A stretch of 64,000 bases of DNA from Stromatinia cepivora (Eukaryota; Ascomycota; Leotiomycetes; Helotiales; Sclerotiniaceae), in the NCBI GenBank assembly GCA_014898415.1, contig RCTD01000013.1, positions 186,001 to 250,000 on the forward strand. The letters are read 5' to 3'. Position numbers and translations under genes: made by a program. How positions within the stretch are numbered: the first letter of the stretch is position 1; the number at the start of each line of letters is the position of its first letter. The notes below the pieces were generated by a model. The model ran no database searches. It was not told where the DNA came from and saw only the letters and a list, made by a program, of their open reading frames with translations. This document shows, piece by piece, positions 54,983-64,000 of the stretch.

Positions 54983-55324
54983 CTACACTATTGAGACGAG
55001 AACACTTCTCATCATTGCTTGAGCAAGCAAGATAGATCTGTCTGAAACTACGATGTTATTACCGAACTTAGGCACGGAGGACTTTAAATGGAAGTAAACG
55101 TGTCTCTGGGGATTAGATTCTTGACTGGAATGAAGCGCTTTCACTTGTGTCTTTCGCGTTTTGATAGAATGAAGATAAAATAGCACAGCCTTATCAGCAT
55201 CATTATATAGCATTGCGGCGCAGTATCTTGTTTGATGGGAAAGATTGTGCAATGTCCCCTCTCCCAGCTGACTCAGATTCGCAATACCAGTATGATATGG
55301 TTCAAACTCCGTGCCTTTCGTCAT
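54983..55324 (-). CDS. Unassigned minus-strand frame (113 aa)
   Basis: ATG-initiated frame 'MTKGTEFEPYHTGIANLSQL', later 'YNDADKAVLFYLHSIKTRKT'. There is no signal peptide, membrane helix or known domain. It stands alone in a gene-poor region. Weak candidate only. Confidence 0.22.
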   Translation of the reverse strand: MTKGTEFEPYHTGIANLSQLGEGTLHNLSHQTRYCAAMLYNDADKAVLFYLHSIKTRKTQVKALHSSQESNPQRHVYFHLKSSVPKFGNNIVVSDRSILLAQAMMRSVLVSIV

Positions 55325-58155
55325 GCTGGCACTTTATTCAATAATCCTGACTGGCAAATTGGTTATCAAAGCCTTTAATACATATCTCTGAAAATACTTT
55401 ATCCATTTGGATAATTTGAATCATTTCAGCGGCTTGAATATTCAAAATAATTTCAAACATTAAAACCCGTTCATTATTGGACGGTAGTCTGGACCATTGG
55501 AAACACTATACATTAGTATCATAGTGCTAGTGTGATATATGCATGATATCTAGTAATTTAGTTGATCTTATCGTATATATCCCATCTTCCATACACAACT
55601 TTCTCTTATTGCTAGCTATTTTTTCTGATCTGACGTCTCCTACATCCTAATCAATATCACATATATTATTCTCGTGAGAAAAGACTGCCATATCTAGTCC
55701 CTTTAGTTCGAGAGTTTTATACGGAAACTAAGTTCATCAACCTTTAACGCCTCCAGATTCCCAAAATGATCCTGCAAAATATCCACCGACTATCAATTCT
55801 TCATTCCGAAAAATTCCTTGGAAAGTGGTGACTGAAATTTCCCGCGGCTACACAGACTTCGGTTGTGCAAAAGCTACGTGTAATTCCAAAAAATAATCTT
55901 CAGCTATAATTCTTATCAAGCAATTTGGACTCGAACTACGACGCGCTATCATCGAGTACATTTCTTTGTTTGTCTCTATTGAGCTAAATTAATTCACTCA
56001 CCACTTTCAGATGAATACATAATTTTAATTTGAGGATTCTCGATAATGCCACATGCATAGCTCTAAAATTCAATGAGAGCTTCTAAAGCTAGTTGCTCTA
56101 CTGTAGGCGTCTAGAGCTTTTCTCAACCGAAAGCCTTGCAAAGGCTGTCCCGCAGAATTGCATCTATGAAGAAGCTGGCAGCCAATTATGCTTGGAAACC
56201 TTCTGATATTCCTCTATTATCATCCCATCTTTACACATGACTTGAGGTATTGACTTTTATATATTTTTAATAAAGTCAAAACTACTCCTGTTGTAGTTGG
56301 GATAGTTGGTATCCGTGTACAGATCGATTAAGGAATATCCCAGACAACGATAACCTGGCTTTCTATATCCTGGGTGAAGATTATATTCTCAATGAGAGGT
56401 TTGGATGATATTTTGGATGAGAAGGGAATTGAAGAGGTCTTATATTGGACGAAGTGGTGAGCAAAATACAGATATAATATTCATTTTTAAATAAAAAGGG
56501 TCTCAGTATCCCGACACTTCAGTATTTTTGTTAAGAGGATCAAAGATAGATCACTCTATCTGATGCTTCTCTTGGAGGAGGTTGATTGGTTAATAATAAT
56601 GAATAATATAATAATAATACTATTCACTATTATTATAGTGGAAGACTTAGTTATATAGCTTAAAAGGGTGATCGAATATATAATGATTGAAGTCAAAATA
56701 TGAGTGTATTGAATATTGAATTTATTTTACTTGTTTTTCAGAAGAATTCTTTGAAGAAAATCTTCTTATTTATAATATTTGATAAGATTCTATGAAATTC
56801 TGTAATATTCTATGATTATAAATAAGATCAATTTAAATCGAATCTTATAAAATCATTTTATATAATGAAATGAAATAATAACCAATAATATTTAACCTTA
56901 GAAATAAGAAAGTTCTATATGCTTCCATCACATTCTATTCCATTATAAATCATTCTAATATGATATATGATCAAGATTTTGTATAATAATAAAATTTAAT
57001 AATATTAAATTATATTATTAATATATCACGTGATCATATAACCATCGGTTCGGTTAATATTATTAAGTGATTTAATAAACTTATTAGAAATTCTTATAGC
57101 TTCTTTGATGGGACTTTCGGAATGTTCTTCAATGATAAGGTGTTTGAGGGACATCTGATTCTGAATAATGGGGCAAGAGCACTAAACATACAACATTGAG
57201 TATGAACAGGAAAGGACTGTATCCTATAGTACTGAAATCAGAAAGCTTCAATGCCATTATTTGAAACAAGAAAGAAGCTAGTATTATATCACAATCTAGA
57301 ATAACAGTCTTATGATATCTTTGATGAAAAGATTACTGAGAAATATATGATTTTGGGGGAAGAGGCAGGAATAGTGTATATATGGAACCGAACTAGAGAA
57401 GACTAATCATATACTATGTTACTCAAACAAGAAGCCTTCAATGGTATTATTTGAAGTGAGATAAAATAGATTTATATTTGACTTTTGAGGTGGAAGTTTC
57501 ATGATACTTTTCATGAATAGAGTTCAAAGGAGATTGAATCTTGAATGAAGGGATGAGAATACTTTATATATATAACATTCATGATTAACAAAGGTTCTAT
57601 GTAGTTTACCAGTAAGATGAGGGTTCAGTCTCTCTTCTAGAAGTAGATACTTTTTTTTTGTTCTCTATATTGTATTCAAATAATGAAAGGCCTAATCCCA
57701 ACTGATTAGATGAGAGTAATTCAATAGCCATACCAAGACTAGACACTGTTCTTATTATCCAAGTTAGAGTCTAACAATGAACTCCTCAATCCAACAAAAT
57801 AAACCAAGAAGACCATGTTATCTCATTTTAGGATAATACAGTTACTCTAGTAGACTTTGAACATAGATCAAGATTCATTTTTTATTATTCACCCCAGAAC
57901 TACTTTAATAAGAAGAGGTCATTAATAGCTGTATCAGATTGTATTTTCGGAGATTGCAGAGCTGCGCCCCGAGATTACAATAATTTCAGGAAATTTGGAT
58001 AGGACTTATTTGAGCCTTGCCAATTGCTTTCTTCTTGATTATAACAATCATCTTCTGAACATACCAAGTCCTTCCACAGAATCTGCCTCTTTCAAAGATT
58101 CGATACCTTCCAAATCTACCCTTCAAAGCCTTGGAATAGGATTCCTCATCACAGG

Positions 58156-59378
58156 ATGTCTGGAGCTCCGAATCCCCTTACAGCTCTCTATGATGTGAGC
58201 CTCTAAACTCCTGTTGATATCGTGCCATAGCTAATATTATACGATAGTGCAATGTTCCGAAGGAGAATATCGACTATTTTGCGACTCTGTACCATAGAAC
58301 GCAAGGCTATCTCGACCTGATCAACCAGTATAGGGATAGCATCGAACTACAAAACGTGGAAAGACTTCAAGCTAGGGAGAGGGTCCTTGAAGCCGAACTG
58401 GGAATCTCAGAGGTCAAATTGAAGGTCTCGGAAGGGAAGCTAGAAGTCTCCAAAGCGAAGAGAAAGATCCAAAACAACAACATATCAGATCTAAAAATGG
58501 AGGCAGAGAAGAAAAAGGCTGAGCTGGAGGAAGCAAAAGCAGAGATCAGCAAATTACAACGGGGAGTACGCCATTCGGAACAGGTCACAATGCTTCGTTT
58601 TGCAAAAGAGGAAGTAGAACACAAGACAAGCAGATTGGAGGAAACGATCAAGAAGCTTCAAGCAGAAGCGACAGCAAGCGAAAGAACCTTTCATCAATCA
58701 AAAGTAGACGCGGAAGGCTGGCACAAGAAGGAACTTGCACAATTGACTGCCAATCTGGAGGCTACTACCATCAAGGCTGAGCAGGCTAATGCTGAATTAA
58801 AAAAGACCAAGCGGGATTTACAAAAGGCTTTGGGCAAGAGTAACAACAACCTGGCCAAAAAGACGGCGGATTTGGCGGAAAAGGAGCGAGAGCTGTCCGT
58901 AGCTACAGCAGCTTTGACCACGAACTCCAGCGATCTCGAAAGCACTCAGGAAGCACTCACAAAGGCACTAGAAGATCACGTTAACTGCGCCGAGACGATC
59001 AAGTCACTAGAAACCAGCTTGCGTGACTCCGAAGCTATCAACAACACCAGCAGAACGAACGCTCGTATGGAGGAAGATAGAGTTACCAAGGGAGTTGAAA
59101 AAGCTACCATGGCCCTCGAAGAACGCCTTAACGAGATGGTACACAATAACAAGGGGCTTGAGGAGAAGTGTAATATGTTACAAGATAGAGTTTGGAATCA
59201 AGAGATCACCGGCAGGGCTAGGCAACACCAACTGTTGCAAACTATAGTGGAAGAACACCGCCTCCGTGACCGGGCCGTGGAGTACCAGCGATTGTTCGAC
59301 CTAGAGCAAGCCAGGACGTTCGAGCAAGACATGGAAATTCACGATCTTCGTCATAAATTTGGTCTTGATAAGAAATGA
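58156..59378 (+). CDS. Coiled-coil protein (389 aa)
   Basis: A 13-codon first exon, 58156-58194 ('MSGAPNPLTALYD'), is followed by a 53-nt intron (GTGAGC...ATAG, branch AGCTAAT) and the main exon 58248-59378. The join is in phase and restores an ATG that the long exon lacks. After a short N-terminal region ('VPKENIDYFATLYHRTQGYL') about 300 residues are almost continuous heptad-type coiled coil, rich in Glu, Lys, Ala and Leu ('LEAELGISEVKLKVSEGKLE', 'LAEKERELSVATAALTTNSS'). The C-terminus is 'DLRHKFGLDKK'. No globular domain, signal peptide or membrane helix. A scaffold or tether role is likely, but no specific function can be given. Several GAAGTCTC/GAGGTC-like internal repeats show that the coil grew by local duplication. 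Confidence 0.82.
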
Positions 59379-60444
59379 AGGGGGCTAGCGATGAGATTGC
59401 ATAAGAACGGCCGGGAAAACTTGGATTATGGACGGGATGGATATGATGGATATGATGTGATGATTTGATATGATTGACGAGCAAGATTGGATATGTTTTG
59501 AGCTTTAATAATGATAAAATTATGTAGAGTAAGTCCTACCACAGACTGTTTTGTTGAACAGAAATCGGTTCTAGATCATCACGTGAATGTGTTTGAGCTT
59601 GGTGGCTTGTGCACAGAAGATTCCATGGTATCGCACTGCATTGAGAAGGCTTGCATTTCTTCATCTCACTGCATCATCAATCGGACCTTCAACCCTCCAA
59701 TAAAAGTAAATCAATGTGTATCGTGACAATTTCATCATATTTAATAGTTGGTCGGATGATTTTATTTCCATTTCACTACATTTCCAAGCTTTTGTTCGAT
59801 TTTTGTTTTCTTCATCTTGTATCACCTACCAAAGAAGCAAAGACGGCGTCTCTGTTTTTCTCGGTCAATCAATAAACCAATTGATTGAAAGGAATGCGGG
59901 GCAATATGATCCATTGCGGGGGAACAAACTAGGAAGCTATGGAAGGAGCAAGCACCGTCATTGAATCTAAACCTACTTTGGCAGCTAATTTGTCTAACAG
60001 GCAAAAAAGAGTTCCATTACAACTTTAATCGAATGATTACGAGTAATTCCATTCAAGAAGATCCAACAGATCAGCCTGTTTACACGGAAACCATGTGAGT
60101 AGATAGGTAACTGTGTATGCATACCCGTTTTAGCTACGACAACGTTGCACCCTTCTTCCGTCCCATATATAAGACGACAATCCGAACAGTATCAACACCG
60201 TCTACGCTCTTTCCATTCATTCAAAAATGGTATAACACGGTAAAAAAAGATTGAGCAGATCAAACATTCATTCATGCAACAGAAATCCTACAATATATCG
60301 TACTCCCTTGAACCGATATTTCTTATTTCCCTACGAGTACAATACTTCCTTTTCCTAGATACAACGTACCAACTGTCTTCCCTTTTTACAGACCAACACC
60401 GACAGTTACAAATGCGGGTCTAAAAGATGACCTGGCCTTCAACA
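59379..60444. other. Intergenic region upstream of the transhydrogenase
   Basis: 3' flank of the coiled-coil gene, then the promoter and long 5' leader of the transhydrogenase. The leader contains GT...AG pairs (for example a 'TTTTTACAG' acceptor at about 60386) and may be spliced, but no upstream in-frame ATG fits. Confidence 0.5.
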
Positions 60445-63400
60445 ATGAAGCCGATACTCAGGTTGTGTCGTGCCAATAATTTTTCAGAAGTTAAAGTATC
60501 GCCGGGTCCATTTGGTGGCATTCTTGGTGCGTTCCTTTCCTTGTGTTAATTCTAGCCCACCGTGTCGTCCACCAATTACTAAATTGAGACTAATATGTCT
60601 TTCTATTAGCTACTCACGTACGATCACTTTATCCAACAAGTCATACCAAGTACAAGAGATATACATCGACGACTGCTTCCTCCCCCACATCTGCCGTCCC
60701 GAATTCTGCGTCCCTGTCTACAGCTTCATCTAATGCCGTTGCTCCAAATCTAATTACCACTCCATACTCAAACTTGACAATTGGTATTCCTCGCGAGACA
60801 TATCCGAATGAAAAACGAGTTGCGGTTACTCCACAAAATGCACAGCTCTTGATTAAGAAAGGGTTCTCTCGAGTTCTTGTCGAGCGAGGTGCTGGAGCAG
60901 AAGCGCAATTCACGGATGAGGCATACGAGACTGCAGGAGCCAAAATAGTAAACAGGAAGAATGTTTGGTCGGAAAGTGATATTCTTTTGAAGGTCCGCCC
61001 ACCGAGTGTGGATGGACCTATTAATGAAGTTGATTCCTTGAAGAGCAATGCAACACTTATTTCGTTTTTATACCCTGCGGTAAATAAAGGTGTGGTAGAG
61101 AAATTGGCTCATAGAGGAGTTACTTCATTCGCGATGGATATGATTCCTAGAATTTCGAGAGCTCAAGTTTTTGACGCTTTAAGGTACGGGTGACTGCCAT
61201 ATCATACTTATGAAGAAGAAAAGCTCACACACTTTCGTGATTAGTTCTATGGCTAACATTGCGGGTTATAAGGCAGTCTTAGAGGCTTCCAATCATTTTG
61301 GACGCTACATGACTGGCCAGGTCACTGCTGCTGGGTATGTGAATCTCCGTATGTTGCTAGGACTTTAAGCTAATTAAGTGACTTCAGAAAGGTACTTACT
61401 TTAGTGTCCGGTGTCCGCTTTTAGTTCCCGTCACTAATATTTTCAGGTTCCTCCCTGTAAATTACTTGTCATTGGAGCGGGCGTGGCTGGATTGAGTGCT
61501 ATTGCAACAGTAAGTGTATGATGTGTAATTTAGGCCTGAATGTTAACAGCATCCCTAATTAGGCTCGACGCATGGGAGCTATCGTACGAGGGTTTGACAC
61601 CAGATCAGCTGCACGTGAGCAAGTCCAATCATTAGGTGCCGAATTTATCGAGGTAGATTTCAAAGAAGATGGTTCTGGCGCCGGTGGTTATGGCAAAGAG
61701 ATGTCGAAAGAGTTTATGGAGGCCGAAAAGAAATTATTCATGGAACAATGCCGAGATATTGATATTATCATTTGTACTGCACTGATTCCAGGTCGCCCTG
61801 CTCCTAAATTGATTCATGAAGATGTAAGTTTTTATTGAATCATAATTGCTAGAGATGATCTGACTGGTTTTATAGATGGTTGCAGCAATGAAACCCGGTT
61901 CTGTTATTGTCGACTTGGCAGCCGAAGCAGGTGGCAATTGTGATGTTACTGTGGCCGGCCAATTGATTGAACACAAAGGGGTTAAGGTCATAGGTTCGTC
62001 GTATAATTTGATGCATTGCGTAGCGTAACTAATATCTCAACAGGATATACTGATCTTCCTTCTCGACTTCCGACTCAATCCTCTACTTTGTACTCGAACA
62101 ATATTACCAAGTTCCTTCTTTCTATTGCCCCCGAAGAAAAGGAGTTTGGCATTGACATGAGGGATGAAGTCGTCCGTGGTTCCATTGTGACTCACAATGG
62201 TGAAATTGTACCTACTGCACCACGACCATTGCCTCCAGCGCCAAAAGCTGCCTCAGCTATCGATGCCAATGCTTCAACCGCCAATACTGTAGCCTTAACC
62301 CCATGGCAAAAGCAAACACGAGAAGTCGGAGCTGTCACTGGGGGGATGAGTCTTGCACTTCTTCTTGGTAAAGCAACAGGACCATTATTCATGAACAATG
62401 TCTTTACATTTGCATTGGCTGGATTGATTGGTTACCGAACGGTATGGGGAGTTGCCCCTGCACTCCATTCTCCACTCATGAGTGTCACGAATGCTATATC
62501 AGGCATGGTTGGTGTAGGTGGTTTCTTCATTATGGGAGGTGGTCTTATACCACATACCATTCCTCAAGCTCTGGGCGCTTTGTCTGTAGCGCTTGCATTT
62601 GTCAATGTTTCTGGTGGCTTTCTCATTACGAAGCGAATGTTAGATATGTTTAAGCGTATGTATCACACTCATTTATTGTACAGCGCCTTGTCTAACTTCT
62701 TGCAGGACCAACTGATCCACCTGAATACCCATGGTTATATGCTATACCTGCTGCTGTTTTTGGTTTAGGATATATAGCAGCTGCATCTACCGGTATGGCT
62801 GGGCTTGTTCAAGCAGGATATATTGCTAGCAGTCTTTTGTGCATTGGTAATCTCATCTTTTGAACTTTTATTGAAACAATCTCTAACTTCAGCAGCATCA
62901 TTATCTGGCCTTGCTTCTCAAACAACAGCGCGCCAAGGGAATATGTTAGGTATCTTGGGAGTTGCAGCAGGTATACTTGCTTCGCTAGCCGCTGTAGGAT
63001 TTCCTGTTGAAGTTCTTGCACAATTCGCAGCCGTTGCCGGTTGCGGCGCCATCATTGGTAATTATTCCGTCTTACGCGTGAAGGGGGGTGATAAACTAAC
63101 AGCTGTTCGTGCTAGGATTAAGAATTGGACGGCGTACGACGGCAACTGATCTTCCCCAAACTGTCGCCGCACTTCACTCCGTGGTTGGTCTTGCGGCTGT
63201 TTTGACAAGTTTCGGATCAGTCATGGCAGATATTGGAGACATATCACAACTTCACCTCGTAGCTGGTTACATGGGTGTTTTAATCGGTGAGGAAATACCT
63301 ATCAATTTTTTTATTCTTTTCGCTAATATCTACCAGGTGGAGTTACATTTACCGGATCTATAGTAGCATATCTCAAACTCGCAGGTCGAATGTCTTCGAA

Positions 63401-64000
63401 ACCAATCAAGCTTCCAGGCCCCAAGCATGCACTCAATTCCTCCCTACTTGCTCTTAATATGGCTAGCATGGCTACTTTCATTACATTTGCACCTGGGGCA
63501 CCAGTAATTGCTGCATGTTGCCTAGCAGGCAATGCAGTTCTCAGTTTCATTAAAGGTTACACGACTACTGCCGCTATTGGTGGAGCAGACATGCCTGTCG
63601 TCATCACAGTACTGAATGCATATTCCGGATTTGCAATAGTATCTGAAGGTTTCATGCTTGACATGCCTTTATTAACAACAGTCGGCTCTTTGATTGGAGT
63701 TAGTGGTTCAATCCTGTCATCTATTATGTGTGTTGGGATGAATCGTTCCATTGGAAACGTTCTTTTCGGAGGAATAGCTCCTACAGCGGAGACCGAGCAT
63801 AAGATCGAAGGACAAATCACAAAAACTAATATCGATGAAGTTGTGGAGTCACTAGAAAATGCCGAAAACGTCATCATCGTCGTTGGATATGGGATGGCTG
63901 TCGCAAAAGCCCAATATGCTATTAGTGACATCACTCGAATGCTCAAGAGTAAAGGTATCAATGTTCGATTCGCCATTCATCCCGTCGCGGGTCGTATGCC
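60445..64000 (+). CDS. NNT: Mitochondrial NAD(P) transhydrogenase, 5' part (12 exons, runs off the window)
   Basis: This inner-membrane proton pump transfers hydride between NADH and NADP+. Exons: 60445-60526, 60610-61183, 61245-61334, 61388-61391, 61447-61509, 61563-61823, 61876-61993, 62044-62655, 62706-62846, 62893-63057, 63116-63286 and 63337 to beyond 64000. All joins keep frame with GT...AG introns of 46-111 nt or less. '[13 protein letters not shown]' and an Arg/Ser/Thr-rich stretch form the mitochondrial presequence. Domain I starts at '[20 protein letters not shown]' and has the NAD-binding fold '[20 protein letters not shown]' and '[12 protein letters not shown]'. Hydrophobic domain II follows ('[20 protein letters not shown]', '[20 protein letters not shown]'). 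'[20 protein letters not shown]' and '[20 protein letters not shown]' mark the start of NADP-binding domain III. Exon 4 is only 4 nt (AAAG) and supplies the conserved Lys of 'TAAGKVPP'. There are no lesions; the gene looks functional. Confidence 0.94.

Larger units (their letters stand above)
53842..58155. other. 4.3-kb gene-poor region, AT-rich from about 56240
   Basis: Two weak minus-strand frames are listed separately. From about 56460 to 57070 the sequence is strongly AT-rich and probably a RIP-degraded repeat, but I found no terminal repeats. 57070-57960 contains loosely similar sentences such as 'AAGCTTCAATGCCATTATTT' and 'AAGCCTTCAATGGTATTATT' (about 57243 and 57431), a weak internal duplication. 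The frame at 57995-58198 overlaps the first exon of the next gene in another phase. Confidence 0.45.

Noticed and set aside
61335..61446. A single 112-nt intron in the transhydrogenase instead of two introns and a micro-exon
   Set aside because: It would put the following exon out of frame and lose the conserved Lys of 'TAAGKVPP'.

Overview
This is nuclear DNA of a filamentous ascomycete (Pezizomycotina). The evidence is short spliceosomal introns (mostly 47-66 nt, GT...AG, with CTAAY/CTRAC-like branch points), Ser/Pro- and Arg-rich fungal proteins, typical fungal families (F-box, APH-like kinases, RBR ligase, subtilase) and AT-rich transposon graveyards whose copies differ mainly by C-to-T/G-to-A transitions, as repeat-induced point mutation (RIP) would leave. 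A helotialean (Leotiomycetes) origin is my guess from the look of the proteins and is not proven.

Layout. 1-826: last exons of a 6-phosphofructo-2-kinase/fructose-2,6-bisphosphatase. 1.5-5.2 kb: two fungal hypothetical genes. 5.8-9.0 kb: a nested transposon stack, with a 2.3-kb LTR element inside an about 0.5-kb TIR element that itself lies in or beside a hAT-like MITE. 9.3-11.3 kb: a membrane-anchored RING/NF-X1 zinc-finger protein. 12.2-12.7 kb: second copy of the AT-rich TIR element. 13-25 kb: accessory zone with a small Cys-rich protein, a broken gene (15.6-17.5 kb), a small protein with a Trp-Asn-Cys motif, an APH-like pseudokinase and a vWA-domain gene interrupted by two stops. 25-28.5 kb: no convincing gene. 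28.5-30.7 kb: a seven-helix membrane protein with a long Pro/Ser tail. 33.3-35.1 kb: a second small LTR element. 36-37.8 kb: F-box protein. 39-40.2 kb: APH-like kinase. 40.7-41.5 kb: clear three-exon pseudogene. 42.4-45.6 kb: divergent RBR E3 ligase and dolichyldiphosphatase. 47.7-48.2 kb: a better preserved hAT-like MITE. 48.4-51.3 kb: secreted subtilisin-like protease. 52.3-53.8 kb: Arg/Ser-rich protein. 58.2-59.4 kb: coiled-coil protein. 60.4 kb to the end: mitochondrial NAD(P) transhydrogenase, 12 exons so far, including a 4-nt micro-exon.

The genes do not form one pathway. Conserved housekeeping genes (PFK2/FBPase2, RBR, dolichyldiphosphatase, transhydrogenase) are separated by lineage-specific, fast-decaying genes and transposon debris. 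I found no biosynthetic cluster, CRISPR array, rRNA or tRNA. The most unusual features are the nested transposon stack, the two small LTR elements with intact target-site duplications, the micro-exon, and several genes caught during decay.
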